A stretch of DNA of 34,048 bases from positions 272,085 through 306,132 of the forward strand of contig NZ_JAPDMS010000001.1 in assembly GCF_026319365.1 (NCBI RefSeq), given 5' to 3'. Within the stretch, counting starts at the first letter, position 1, and the number at the start of each line of letters is the position of its first letter. Below the pieces are notes generated by a model. That model made no database searches. It worked only from the letters and a program-made list of their open reading frames with translations, and was not told the origin of the DNA. Below are positions 24,117 to 32,760 of the stretch, piece by piece. The position numbers and the translations under genes were made by a program. Origin of the DNA: Methylophaga sp. OBS1. GTDB lineage: Bacteria; Pseudomonadota; Gammaproteobacteria; Nitrosococcales; Methylophagaceae.

Positions 24117-24578
24117 ATGGAAATTATTCCTCTGGCTGATAAAAAGGCATTGATTATTGAGTTGGCAACACGCCACCATGCGGAATGGCAACATTTGAAC
24201 CCGTCGCTGACGCTGGAAGGACGCAGGAAAGTCATCAGGGATGCCGCAGGACGAGAGGGGATTCCCTCGATCTTTATTGCTTTGTCTGGCAATGAACTGC
24301 TTGGCTCGGCGGCGATAGTCCATCACGATATGGACACCAGGCGGGATTTATCCCCCTGGTTAGCAGCGGTATACGTAAAAGAGGACTATCGGCATCAAGG
24401 TATAGCCAGCAAGTTAATTTCACGCTGTGAACTTGAGGCTGTGCAGTCGGGTGTTTCTGTCTGGTATCTCTATACTGAGTACGCATCAGGGCTCTATCAA
24501 AAATTGGGCTGGCATCATATGGAACGATGTCTGTATAAAGGCGTGATGGTCGATATCATGTACAAGCGAATCGGTTGA
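24117..24578 (+). CDS. GNAT-family N-acetyltransferase
   Basis: The 153-residue protein fits the GNAT fold. WLAAVYVKEDYRHQGIASKLISRCELEA contains the acetyl-CoA-binding R/Q-x-x-G-x-G/A motif (HQGIAS, about residues 101-106). YLYTEYASGLYQKLGWHHMER is the classic motif B with the catalytic-region Tyr. Acceptor substrate is unknown; small-molecule or antibiotic acetylation is possible but not supported by specific motifs. GAGG lies upstream of the ATG. Neighbours are unrelated, so it stands alone or begins a loose accessory run. Confidence 0.8.
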   Translation: MEIIPLADKKALIIELATRHHAEWQHLNPSLTLEGRRKVIRDAAGREGIPSIFIALSGNELLGSAAIVHHDMDTRRDLSPWLAAVYVKEDYRHQGIASKLISRCELEAVQSGVSVWYLYTEYASGLYQKLGWHHMERCLYKGVMVDIMYKRIG

Positions 24579-24630
24579 TTGCCAGAAAACAGTGACGGAT
24601 AACGGTGACAATCTTGCAAAAGGACTTGGA

Positions 24631-25683
24631 GTGGGACTGTTAAATAAACTTGATTTCGTCAGGGACGAGATAAAAGAGATTCCCGGTATTGAGAAAAAGC
24701 CGTCCGGTGGCATCAGAAACTTCGGTTCCAGGGTCGGCTATGCCATATCATTAGGCTTTAAAGAAAAAGAAATCTTTCTATTCAGTTTGCTGCAGTGGGC
24801 ATCAATTGGCCTTGCGTATTTGCTGTGGGTACAGATGCTTGATTGGATTCCCGAGACGGTCTGGCGAAGTGCCGCAGAATCGGATGATGGTTCAATTGCA
24901 GACTGGGTGCTCTTAGCCTGGTCTTTTGTGTGCGTTGGCCTGGCGGCCTTCCCAGTGGGGATTCTTACTGGATGCATGGGGGCGACCCATTTCTTGCATA
25001 AGCAAGGTCGTCAATCGAGCGTGGCAAGCTGTTTAGAGCTTGTTCTTCCCCACAGCTGGTCCCTATGGTCGTTTCACTGGATTGATGGTTGGATCACGGT
25101 GAATCAAATACTGGATCGATTGCCCAAGAAAGGAGGGCGAAGGAATGCGGTATTAAGTGAAGCGCTGTATTATGCCTGGAAGCTGGGTATCTCCGGCATT
25201 TTGCCCAGTATTGTTACAGGAAATAACCTGATTAAGTCGGGTAAAAATTCGGTTATTTTCGTCAAAGATAATTTTGTCGAAGTGGCCAAGTTGCGGGCCG
25301 GCTATTCAGCGCTTTGCTGGATTATCGGCTGTGTCAGCTATGGTGGCGTCATCGTTATCTTTATGACTATGGATATCGTGCCCAGTGGCGATGAAATATA
25401 CGGTCACATTTATACCTTCTACTTTTGGGCTGGTGTTCCGCTATTGATTACTTTGGCAATTCTGATGCTGGTGCTTCGACCAATCTTTGTTTTGGCTTTA
25501 TGCGATCTTTACTCTGATTATCTCAACAAAAAAGGGGTAGAGTTCGAGTTACCGGAAAACCCTGATAAAAGCACCAGTGCCATTGTTGCTTTCGCCTGTC
25601 TTTGTCTTATTGTGATGTTGGTTTATGTGTTTCGCGTCGAACTCGGTGTGATAGAGATGCTGTCGACACCCTATGGGCAGTAA
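24631..25683 (+). CDS. Hypothetical polytopic membrane protein
   Basis: About 350 residues with a cytoplasmic N-terminal stretch (NFGSRVGYAISLGFKEKEIFLF) and roughly six membrane helices. A central amphipathic region contains SLWSFHWIDGWITVNQILDRLPKKGG. I chose GTG at 24631 because AAAAGGA lies 6 bases upstream; a GTG at 24592 without a ribosome site would add 13 residues. I recognise no family. Downstream is the VOC protein after a 47-base gap. Base composition does not differ obviously from the neighbours. Confidence 0.6.
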   Translation: MGLLNKLDFVRDEIKEIPGIEKKPSGGIRNFGSRVGYAISLGFKEKEIFLFSLLQWASIGLAYLLWVQMLDWIPETVWRSAAESDDGSIADWVLLAWSFVCVGLAAFPVGILTGCMGATHFLHKQGRQSSVASCLELVLPHSWSLWSFHWIDGWITVNQILDRLPKKGGRRNAVLSEALYYAWKLGISGILPSIVTGNNLIKSGKNSVIFVKDNFVEVAKLRAGYSALCWIIGCVSYGGVIVIFMTMDIVPSGDEIYGHIYTFYFWAGVPLLITLAILMLVLRPIFVLALCDLYSDYLNKKGVEFELPENPDKSTSAIVAFACLCLIVMLVYVFRVELGVIEMLSTPYGQ

Positions 25684-25730
25684 AGCCAATCGGAATGCCT
25701 AATAATCTGCCAGTTAAACAAGGATTGAAC

Positions 25731-26096
25731 ATGGGTAATTTGAATACAGTTGAAATCAAGGCTTTCGTGCCAGCTAGAGATTTTGAACGGTCTAAGCAGT
25801 TTTACTCAGATATCGGCTTTACCAAAGCCTCAGACTCTGGAGGCATTGCTTATTTCCGCTATGGTGATTGCAGCTTTCTGTTACAGGATTTCTACGTGAA
25901 AGAACTCGCAGAGAACTTGATGATGCACGTGCTGGTTGAGGATGTAAAAGCGTGGCATCAACACATAACCCGGTCTGGTGTGGCGGAAAAATACGGCGTT
26001 GCGGTTTCAGAGATCACAGAGCAACCCTGGGGGATGCTGGATTTTATCGTTGATGATCCCAGTGGTGTTGTCTGGCGCTTTGGTCAGAATATCTAG
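25731..26096 (+). CDS. VOC-family (glyoxalase/bleomycin-resistance-type) protein
   Basis: The 121-residue protein shows the paired beta-alpha-beta-beta-beta layout of VOC proteins: VEIKAFVPARDFERSKQFYSDIGFT at the start and PWGMLDFIVDDPSGVVWRFGQNI at the end. The usual metal-ligand Glu of glyoxalase I is not obvious at the final strand (WRFGQN), so the metal-dependent activity is uncertain; bleomycin-binding-type members also lack it. I chose the ATG at 25731 because AAGGA lies 7 bases upstream and the fold begins there. The longer frame to 25602 overlaps the previous gene. Confidence 0.75.
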   Translation: MGNLNTVEIKAFVPARDFERSKQFYSDIGFTKASDSGGIAYFRYGDCSFLLQDFYVKELAENLMMHVLVEDVKAWHQHITRSGVAEKYGVAVSEITEQPWGMLDFIVDDPSGVVWRFGQNI

Positions 26097-26175
26097 GCAT
26101 TACCACCGTGCTTATAGTGATAGCAAACATAGAAAGCCTGAAACTGCTGTGGCCTACCGCCTGGATGCCAGCTAA

Positions 26176-26904
26176 GTGAACAAGGCATTAGTGACCGGGG
26201 CAAGTGGGGCGACCGGAAAGCGGGTCGTGGCTGAACTGCTCCGGCGGAACATTCATGTCGTGGCTATCATGCGAGAAGGGAGTTCGCTGACAGACATTGT
26301 TGGTAATCAGGCTAATTACTCGGAAGTCACTGCTGATATTTCCCAGCTTAGTGAGCGGGAAGTTGCAGCTCATCTTGTTGGTTGTGGTGTGGTTATATCC
26401 TGTTTGGGGCATAAGCCCACTTTCAAAGGGGTGTTTGGAGAACCCAGACGCCTGGTCACCGATACCCTTAAGAAACTTATCAGTGGTGTTGAAGGTGTTG
26501 CTCCAGATCACAAAGTGAAGCTCATTCTGATGAATACATCGGGAAACAGTAACCGTGATATCCCTGAAAAGCCGCCATTTTCCCAGAGATTCGTGATCTC
26601 AGTTGTCCGTTTTTTACTGCCCCCACACCGGGATAATGAGCAGGCAGCAGATTATCTGAGAACCCATATCGGTCAGAATCATCCCATCATTGAATGGGTT
26701 GCAGTGAGACCGGATAGTCTCATCAACGAATCGGAGGCCTCGGCGTATAGAATCTTTCCTTCGCCGATCAGAAACGTCATTTTTAATCCGGGCACGACCA
26801 GTCGGGAAAACGTAGCTCATTTTATGGCCAGTTTGGCTGTTGATCCCGACCTCTGGTCTGTCTGGAAAGGGAAGATGCCGGTGATATATAACGATGCGGG
26901 CTAA
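26176..26904 (+). CDS. NAD(P)-binding SDR/epimerase-like protein
   Basis: The 242-residue protein opens with a Rossmann-fold signature ALVTGASGATGKRVVAELLRR (G-x-x-G-x-x-G, residues about 8-14), as in atypical short-chain dehydrogenases and NmrA-like or epimerase-like proteins. The strand-4 region (VVISCLGH) and WVAVRPDSL agree with the family. The canonical YxxxK catalytic pair is not evident, so it may be a redox sensor or flavin/quinone reductase-like protein. The start is GTG without a clear ribosome site; no upstream ATG is in frame. Confidence 0.7.
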   Translation: MNKALVTGASGATGKRVVAELLRRNIHVVAIMREGSSLTDIVGNQANYSEVTADISQLSEREVAAHLVGCGVVISCLGHKPTFKGVFGEPRRLVTDTLKKLISGVEGVAPDHKVKLILMNTSGNSNRDIPEKPPFSQRFVISVVRFLLPPHRDNEQAADYLRTHIGQNHPIIEWVAVRPDSLINESEASAYRIFPSPIRNVIFNPGTTSRENVAHFMASLAVDPDLWSVWKGKMPVIYNDAG

Positions 26905-27014
26905 GGGACTGACGATGACACGAAACGGCTCAAATAATACTTCGTGAGGTGTTATACATGCCTCTGATGGATGACGTGCACGGTGTCTGTAAATTAGGTA
27001 TCTGACTTTAGATT

Positions 27015-27050
27015 AAAGCAGCTATCCTTTTTGCAGGATAGCCGCTTTAT
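27015..27050. terminator. Bidirectional terminator between the SDR-like and GlcG-like genes
   Basis: The stem is AAAGC-GCTATCC paired with GGATAGC-GCTTT, with one mismatched pair (A opposite C) and an 8-base loop, with A/T-rich flanks. It serves the plus-strand SDR-like gene and the minus-strand GlcG-like gene that converge here. Confidence 0.75.
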
Positions 27051-27089
27051 TCGTTTATCTGGAGTATTAAGCTCCAGCAGAGTCGATGA

Positions 27090-27524
27090 TTAGGTTCTCC
27101 ATGGATGATCCGGTAAATCACAGACACCGATGGTTTCGACCCCAGCTCTTGCCACTAGATTGTCATTTTCTACAGAACTGCCACTGACGCCAATGGCACC
27201 GGACATATAGCCATCATCATCGACGATCGGGACGCCACCAGGGAAGGTAATCAGGCCGTTGTTTGAGTGCTCAATGCCATATAAAGGCTGGCCCGGCTGG
27301 GACAGCTGCCCGATTTCACCGCTGGGCATGCCGAAATACAATGCTGTCTGTGCTTTTTTTATAGCGATGTCAATGCTGCCCACCCAGGCATCATCCATGC
27401 GGTAGAACGCTTTTAATGCACCGCCGGAATCAACAATAGCTATGCACATGCGGGTTTCAGTAGACTCTGCTTTGGCGAGTGCACCATCAATAGCTTTATT
27501 CGCTGCTTCTGAAGTGACATGCAT
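27090..27524 (-). CDS. GlcG/HbpS-type (DUF336) heme-binding protein
   Basis: The 144-residue protein matches the DUF336 pattern: an N-terminal helix ([16 protein letters not shown]), [36 protein letters not shown], a [33 protein letters not shown] core and a short tail. HbpS in Streptomyces binds heme and senses redox stress; other members such as GlcG are of unknown function. The expected export signal is absent here, so this one is cytoplasmic. AGGAGG lies 7 bases upstream of the ATG. It is divergent from the PAP2 gene across a region with a 17-bp dyad. Confidence 0.85.
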   Translation of the reverse strand: MHVTSEAANKAIDGALAKAESTETRMCIAIVDSGGALKAFYRMDDAWVGSIDIAIKKAQTALYFGMPSGEIGQLSQPGQPLYGIEHSNNGLITFPGGVPIVDDDGYMSGAIGVSGSSVENDNLVARAGVETIGVCDLPDHPWRT

Positions 27525-27631
27525 ATAAACCTCCTTTTTGATTAACTGACAACGCCAAGTACTCTCCTACACTCACGCGCTGTGCGTAAATGGAAGAAGA
27601 TGACTGTTTTGTTGCCGTGTTGGATTTAAGC

Positions 27632-27648
27632 TGTCACTAAAGGTGACA
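27632..27648. promoter_or_regulatory. Perfect 6-5-6 dyad, candidate operator
   Basis: TGTCAC, five bases, GTGACA forms a perfect inverted repeat in the 239-base gap between the DUF336 gene (minus) and the PAP2 gene (plus). It could control either or both. It does not match a regulator I can name. Confidence 0.4.
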
Positions 27649-27763
27649 ATTTATCTGGCGACTTGGTTTAGTAATAATCACATAGCCGGGCGGGGAAGAA
27701 TTTGTTTCAGCGGAAACACATGAGCAAAATAATCGAACTTAAGCCGGATAAGCGGAGATAAAC

Positions 27764-28645
27764 ATGCTCTCGTCATATTTACCGTTGATGGGGTTGGTTT
27801 TATTGATTGTTATGCTGAGACCACTTTGCTGGTGGGCCTCACGCATGGCTACAGTGTTATATCACAAAGCTGCTGTCTGGTTGTTAAAGGCCAGGCATCG
27901 AGACGAGGTGGCCGGCCTGTGGTCTCAACTCAAAGTTCGCTACCCGAAAATGAGCGAGCTTGTGCAGGCGAGACTGACAACGTCGCATTTTTCAGGCTTA
28001 CTACTAAGCCTCATCATATTGGTGATGCTATATCTGCTGGCATTATTCGCCGGGCTGGTCGAAGAACTGCTGGAAGCAGAAGAGCTGATCCGGATCGATT
28101 ATTGGATTAATGAACAACTGACACTGATTCGAACCGACAGTACCCTGATGGCTTTTGCCTGGCTGACGGATCTGGGTGGCGCTCCGGCGCTTATCGCGGT
28201 AGCAGTGGTCGCTACGGGGATATTCTGGGCGCATCATCTGAGTGGCTTTATTGCGCCTCTCTGGCTGACGGTGTTGGGTTCGCAGCTGATGACTTATACC
28301 GGTAAATTCCTGCTACAGCGACCACGACCTGAATCAGTAACCGATTTGGTCGAGATAACGCCTTCATTTCCCAGCGGTCATGCCACCAGTGCGCTCGCGG
28401 TTTATGGATTCATGGCCTACATCATCAGCCGGGGGGTAAGTTCGGCTCGCCAGCGATTTGAGTTAATTTACTGGGCTGCGATGTTAATCCTTTTGATAGG
28501 GGGGAGTCGTTTGGTGTTGAGTGTTCACTATGCCAGTGATGTGGTCGCAGGGTTTCTGGTTGGCAGCTTCTGGTTGCTGATGGGAATCGCTGTGGCAGAA
28601 TTAATTCACAGAAAATGGCAGCACCAGAGCAGCGGTGAGCTATGA
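27764..28645 (+). CDS. PAP2-family lipid phosphatase
   Basis: The 293-residue membrane protein contains the full PAP2 catalytic set: K181-x6-R188-P189 (KFLLQRPRP), P203-S-G-H206, and S248-R249-x5-H255-x3-D259 (SRLVLSVHYASD). PAP2 enzymes dephosphorylate phosphatidic acid, undecaprenyl pyrophosphate or phosphatidylglycerophosphate. A long N-terminal extension (residues 1-80) with a cytoplasmic basic segment precedes the core. The next gene overlaps its stop by four bases (ATGA), so the three-gene run to 30059 is an operon. The substrate is undetermined. Confidence 0.9.
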   Translation: MLSSYLPLMGLVLLIVMLRPLCWWASRMATVLYHKAAVWLLKARHRDEVAGLWSQLKVRYPKMSELVQARLTTSHFSGLLLSLIILVMLYLLALFAGLVEELLEAEELIRIDYWINEQLTLIRTDSTLMAFAWLTDLGGAPALIAVAVVATGIFWAHHLSGFIAPLWLTVLGSQLMTYTGKFLLQRPRPESVTDLVEITPSFPSGHATSALAVYGFMAYIISRGVSSARQRFELIYWAAMLILLIGGSRLVLSVHYASDVVAGFLVGSFWLLMGIAVAELIHRKWQHQSSGEL

Positions 28646-29277
28646 ATGCGCCAGTGACCGGTAGGCAGAAGAATCGCCTCCCAATGTGGCTAAAAGTTGG
28701 CTACACCGTACTCGTTTGTATCATTGTGCCGATTTACTGGCATGAACTGGGCCCCACAAACTTTCTCTGGTTTTCTGATATTGCATTGATAGCACTGGTA
28801 GCAGCAGTCTGGCTCGAAAATCGTCTGATAGTGAGCACCATGGCGGTCAGTGTTTTATTGCTGGAGACCGCCTGGGTCATGGATTTTATGACAGGTAGCC
28901 AGTTCATGGGGATTGCCGCTTACATGTTTGATGAGACTGAATCCCGGCTTATCAGGCTGCTCTCTGGCACTTTTCATCTGATCCTGCCACCCTTACTGCT
29001 CTATCTGTTATTACGCCTTGGCTATGACAGGCGGGCTTTCCGGTCGCAGGTGATGCTTGCACTGTTAGTGCTGCCCCTGACTTTTGTAGTGACAGAACGG
29101 ACAGACAATATAAATTGGGTTTATGGTCTTGGAGGGCCTCAAACCGTGCTGCCGCCATTAGCTTATCTGTGTCTGTTCTTTGTGGCGCTGGTTGTATTGA
29201 TCTATCTGCCATCCCATCTTTTATTCAGACATTTTTTCAGTCAGCAAAAAGATTACCGGCGTGTGGCAGGGCAGTAA
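28642..29277 (+). CDS. Hypothetical six-to-seven-helix membrane protein
   Basis: The 211-residue protein is almost entirely hydrophobic helices, with conserved-looking elements TERTDNINWVYGLGGPQTVLPPLAYLC and ESRLIRLLSGTFHLILPPLLLYLLL. It overlaps the PAP2 stop (ATGA), strong evidence for translational coupling. I recognise a pattern also seen in other uncharacterised membrane-associated proteins but cannot name a family or function. The C-terminal KDYRRVAGQ is probably cytoplasmic. Confidence 0.7.
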   Translation: MNAPVTGRQKNRLPMWLKVGYTVLVCIIVPIYWHELGPTNFLWFSDIALIALVAAVWLENRLIVSTMAVSVLLLETAWVMDFMTGSQFMGIAAYMFDETESRLIRLLSGTFHLILPPLLLYLLLRLGYDRRAFRSQVMLALLVLPLTFVVTERTDNINWVYGLGGPQTVLPPLAYLCLFFVALVVLIYLPSHLLFRHFFSQQKDYRRVAGQ

Positions 29278-29336
29278 CGTGGCAAAACGCGATAACACCT
29301 GCAACGAGACAGGGAGACTTCAACCCGATATTGGTG

Positions 29337-30059
29337 ATGACGATGAGTGACTGGCTTCAACTGTCACTGCTAACCCTCATAGCTGGCTTGATGATGCCAC
29401 TGGGGGCAGCGTTGGCATGTATCGAGCGGATACGTCCATCCTGGCTTGAGACCGACTTCAGACATAGTGTTATCGCCTTCGGTGGTGGTGCCTTGATTGC
29501 TGCCGTGGCGCTGGTGCTCGTGCCACAAGGCAGCAAGGATTTATCGCTGACGCTGGTCTGTATCAGCTTTGCCAGCGGTGGTCTCGCTTTTATGGGGCTG
29601 GATTATTTTCTCTCTAGCCAGGGCACGTCAGTCAGCCAACTGGCTGCGATGTTGACTGATTTTGTTCCTGAAGCATTGGCGATGGGCGCTACTTTTACCG
29701 TTTCTCCTGAGGCAGGGCTGCTACTGGCAATCATCATCGCACTGCAAAACTTACCCGAAGGATTTAATGCCTACCGGGAATTGGCTCAGTCCACCTCTTA
29801 CCCGTCATGGTCTGTGGTATCAGCATTTACACTGATGGCATTGCTAGGGCCGTTAGCAGGTTTGACTGGACATTTTTTTCTTGCTGACCATCCCGTTATT
29901 ATTGCCATGGTTATGATGTTTGCTGCCGGTGGCATCCTGTATCTGATCTTTCAGGATATAGCGCCGCAAGCAAGGTTGAAAAATCACTATGCGCCGCCGT
30001 TGGCTGCCCTGGGCGGTTTTTTGTTAGGTCTGATAGGTCATCAGATCATAAGCCCTTAA
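29337..30059 (+). CDS. ZIP-family metal transporter
   Basis: About 240 residues with eight hydrophobic helices. DFVPEALAMGA (D108, E112) in TM4 and QNLPEGF (N138, P140, E141, G142) in TM5 are the metal-binding helices of the ZIP family; the usual HN in TM5 is QN here. A His-rich central loop is not seen. ZIP proteins import Zn, Fe or other divalent metals. I chose an ATG at 29337 (or 29343), because the longer frame starting at 29115 lies inside the preceding gene. No strong ribosome site is visible. It is the last gene of the PAP2 operon and is followed, after 132 bases, by the TonB-receptor locus. Confidence 0.85.
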   Translation: MTMSDWLQLSLLTLIAGLMMPLGAALACIERIRPSWLETDFRHSVIAFGGGALIAAVALVLVPQGSKDLSLTLVCISFASGGLAFMGLDYFLSSQGTSVSQLAAMLTDFVPEALAMGATFTVSPEAGLLLAIIIALQNLPEGFNAYRELAQSTSYPSWSVVSAFTLMALLGPLAGLTGHFFLADHPVIIAMVMMFAAGGILYLIFQDIAPQARLKNHYAPPLAALGGFLLGLIGHQIISP

Positions 30060-30138
30060 ACTTTCATTCCCTAAACAATCAAAAGCCTACCGCTCAGGCA
30101 TTTATATTAACCCGGGTTTGCATGTAGGTAGGTATAGA

Positions 30139-30155
30139 ATGATACGATGTATCAT
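30139..30155. promoter_or_regulatory. Perfect 7-3-7 dyad, candidate metal-regulator box
   Basis: ATGATAC-GAT-GTATCAT lies 37 bases upstream of the small secreted protein and about 400 bases before the TonB receptor. Its ATG-TA / TA-CAT frame matches a Zur consensus (roughly ATGTTATANTATAACAT) at about two thirds of positions. A Zur site is possible but not certain; a different repressor is equally plausible. Confidence 0.4.
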
Positions 30156-30191
30156 AGCTTTTGATTGAGATGATTGACCTAATTCAGATTT

Positions 30192-30494
30192 ATGTTGTTT
30201 CGACACGCTTATATGCAGGTGCTGCTGAGTTTGCTGTTGTTGGTGATGGTACAAGCCAACAGCCAGGTGCATGCGGCTAATCATCATTTATTTGATGTCC
30301 CCCATATTCCCGCTAGTTGTGATTGTGAGCAGTTTCATCTCACTCAACACATCGGCGATATTTTTTTCAGGGGCACTGCCAGGGCGCTTTTATCCTGCTG
30401 GCAAACATCGCCGACAGCATCTGAAGAGCCCATCGATTATGGCTTACTGTCAATCATTAACCATGTCAGAGCACCACCACATCTCTCTATCTGA
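30192..30494 (+). CDS. Small secreted protein upstream of the TonB receptor
   Basis: The 100-residue protein starts with a signal peptide (MLFRHAYMQVLLSLLLLVMVQANSQVHA, likely cut after VHA). The mature part begins ANHHLFDVPHIPASCDCEQFHLTQHIGD, rich in His and Cys and so able to bind metal. I know no named family. It lies between a perfect dyad and the ZnuD-like receptor, so it is probably part of the same regulated unit. No strong ribosome site is visible; a second overlapping frame (30271-30501) lacks coding features. Confidence 0.55.
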   Translation: MLFRHAYMQVLLSLLLLVMVQANSQVHAANHHLFDVPHIPASCDCEQFHLTQHIGDIFFRGTARALLSCWQTSPTASEEPIDYGLLSIINHVRAPPHLSI

Positions 30495-30553
30495 ATCTTA
30501 GACATGATTGGACGCACCTTATAGCGTGCGCTTTATTCAGCGTGGAGAAAAAG

Positions 30554-32731
30554 ATGAAAACCATATTTAATGCCAGCGCAATGCTGGCCGCGCTGGTTGT
30601 TTATCCCGTGCATGCACAAGCACAGGACAAAAGCCAGACTTACAACGAGCAACCTCAATTAGCTGCAGCCGAACTCGATACCTTAACGGTGACCGGCACG
30701 GCGAAGCGAACACCTGTGTTCAACACACCAGCCGATGTCCAGGTGTTGCAGGGCAGGGAGAAACAAAAAAATCAATCAGCCTCATTGGGAGAGACACTCG
30801 ATCGCTTACCCGGTATCAGCAATATCGGTACTGGCAGCCAGACGGGCAAGCCGGTAATCCGCGGGCTGAGTGGCAACCGGATACGGGTCATGCAAAATGG
30901 CATTGGTCTCTATCATCAGCAGTACGGGGTGCGTCACGCACCCAATATCGAGCCTTTTTTTGCCGACAGAATTGAAGTGGTGAGAGGGGCGTCAAGTATT
31001 TTGTACGGCTCCGATGCCATCGGGGGCGCAGTCAATGTTATCTCTACTCCCGTTCCCTTTGCCTCGCCAGGAAAAACTGAACTGGGTGGGGAAGTGACAG
31101 CAGGGTACGCCACGAATAATAACGAACGTATGGGTGGACTCAGGATCAATGCCGCTAATGACCAGTTCGGTATGACCGGGGCCTTTCTGGGACGGGAAGG
31201 CGAAAATATCACGACCCCTAATGAAGCTACTTTCTCAGAAAGTGGCCGTCCGGGTGCGCCCAATTTTTCCGGTGAACTGGATCATACTGATTTTGAACAG
31301 CGTAATGGTGAGTTTGCCGTGGGGTGGTTAGCACCATTCGGCACCATTACCGCGCGTTATAAACACTGGGAGGATGAGCATAACTACCTTCTACCGCCGC
31401 CTCTCAATCTGCCTGATGGCATCGGGATTGGTCAGAATCTGGAGAATGATCTGTTGCAGCTCGAGGCGATGATCGATTTATCGCCAGGCTGGCATCTGGA
31501 GCCCAGCTTTACCTGGTCAAATAATAAACGGCAGTCAAACCCCGGGCCGCCGCCTGCTGCCGATCGTCCACAAGGTAGTACGCGTGACTATTTACCTGAG
31601 GATATTGTGATTGACCTGGAGCGGGACAGCTACACTGGACGGGTAGAACTGGTTCATAACGATATTGATGGCTGGCTGAGCGGCCGTTGGGGGATTGAGG
31701 TCGTCCGGGAGGAGCAGGTCTCCAAGGGACAAGTTGCCTTATCACCGGGCGGCGAAATCAGTAATTATTCGGTGTTTGGATTTGAAGAGTTCGAGTTGGG
31801 CGACTTGACGCTTAATGCCGGTTTACGTTTTGACCGTCGCGAACAGGAAGCCAAGGCCAGCGAAACGCGTGACCAGACGGTGATTCCCGCGAACGCAGGC
31901 TCAAGGGAACAGACCTATAGCGTGATGACCGGATCAGTCGGTGCCAGTTATCAACTGACCGATAATCTGGTTGCCGCAGCTAATCTGGGTAGAGGCTTCA
32001 GGGCACCAGACCTGTTTGAATTGTTTGTCAACGGGGTTCATGGCGGTGTCGCAGCTGTTCAAATTGGTGATCCGACGCTGGAGGAAGAAACCGCGATCAA
32101 TACAGATTTTTCTTTGCGGTGGCGGTCGCAGCGGTTGCAGGCCAAAGCAACCATTTATCGAAACAAAATCAGCGATTACCTGTTTTTTGGTGATACTGGC
32201 CAGACCAACGCCGGTGGCCTCCCTATTCTGCAGGCAGAACAGGCGGATGCCACACTCTATGGCGCTGATTTGTCTGCGCATTATCAATTGAATACGCTGG
32301 TTGCATTACATGGTAGTTATGAGGTGGTCAGGGGCGATTTTGATGACAGCGGCAATGATCTGCCTCTGCTTCCGGCTGACACAATCAGAGGGGGCGTCAC
32401 CCTGACGCCGACTGCCATGGGGGCATTGGAAAATCCTTATCTGACGGTTGAAGTGGTCCACAAAAAAGACAAGGATGCGGCAGGGCAACTGGAACCTTTC
32501 AGTCAGTTCGACAACACGCCTTTTGGTACAGCATCAACGGATGATTACACCTTGCTGAATCTATACGCTGGCTTTGATTTGCCTTACGAGGCCAGTGGTC
32601 AGCCGGGTAGAATTGCCTTGCGTGTCAATAATCTGCTGGATGAAGACTATCGGGATTTCCTGGATACCTATAAAGGTTATGCATTGAGTCCTGGACGTAA
32701 TGTCACCCTGCAGATGAACCTGCCGTTTTAA
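30554..32731 (+). CDS. ZnuD-like TonB-dependent outer-membrane receptor
   Basis: This TonB-dependent receptor begins with a signal peptide (KTIFNASAMLAALVVYPVHAQA). A TonB-box-like LDTLTVTGTA follows, then the plug (about residues 45-165) with PVIRGLSGNRIRVMQNGIG and IEVVRGASSILYGSDAIGGAVNVIS, then the beta-barrel to the terminal aromatic residue (NLPF). The RGLSGNRIRVLxNG and FADRIEVVRG patterns resemble the ZnuD/Zn-type receptor group. The His/Asp-rich zinc loop of Neisseria ZnuD is not obvious, so the substrate is uncertain. I prefer ATG at 30554 (GTGGAGAAAAAG upstream) over 30542, which would place extra charged residues first. It is probably co-regulated with the upstream small protein. 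Confidence 0.85.
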   Translation: MKTIFNASAMLAALVVYPVHAQAQDKSQTYNEQPQLAAAELDTLTVTGTAKRTPVFNTPADVQVLQGREKQKNQSASLGETLDRLPGISNIGTGSQTGKPVIRGLSGNRIRVMQNGIGLYHQQYGVRHAPNIEPFFADRIEVVRGASSILYGSDAIGGAVNVISTPVPFASPGKTELGGEVTAGYATNNNERMGGLRINAANDQFGMTGAFLGREGENITTPNEATFSESGRPGAPNFSGELDHTDFEQRNGEFAVGWLAPFGTITARYKHWEDEHNYLLPPPLNLPDGIGIGQNLENDLLQLEAMIDLSPGWHLEPSFTWSNNKRQSNPGPPPAADRPQGSTRDYLPEDIVIDLERDSYTGRVELVHNDIDGWLSGRWGIEVVREEQVSKGQVALSPGGEISNYSVFGFEEFELGDLTLNAGLRFDRREQEAKASETRDQTVIPANAGSREQTYSVMTGSVGASYQLTDNLVAAANLGRGFRAPDLFELFVNGVHGGVAAVQIGDPTLEEETAINTDFSLRWRSQRLQAKATIYRNKISDYLFFGDTGQTNAGGLPILQAEQADATLYGADLSAHYQLNTLVALHGSYEVVRGDFDDSGNDLPLLPADTIRGGVTLTPTAMGALENPYLTVEVVHKKDKDAAGQLEPFSQFDNTPFGTASTDDYTLLNLYAGFDLPYEASGQPGRIALRVNNLLDEDYRDFLDTYKGYALSPGRNVTLQMNLPF

Positions 32732-32760
32732 GCATCGCACGATGAGTTCCCGTTGCAGGC

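Noticed and set aside
25602..25730. A longer start for the VOC protein
   Set aside because: It overlaps the preceding gene, and a good ribosome site and the VOC fold both begin at 25731.
29115..29336. An upstream extension of the ZIP transporter frame
   Set aside because: It lies inside the overlapping membrane protein gene and adds low-complexity, non-family sequence; the ZIP fold starts at 29337 or 29343.
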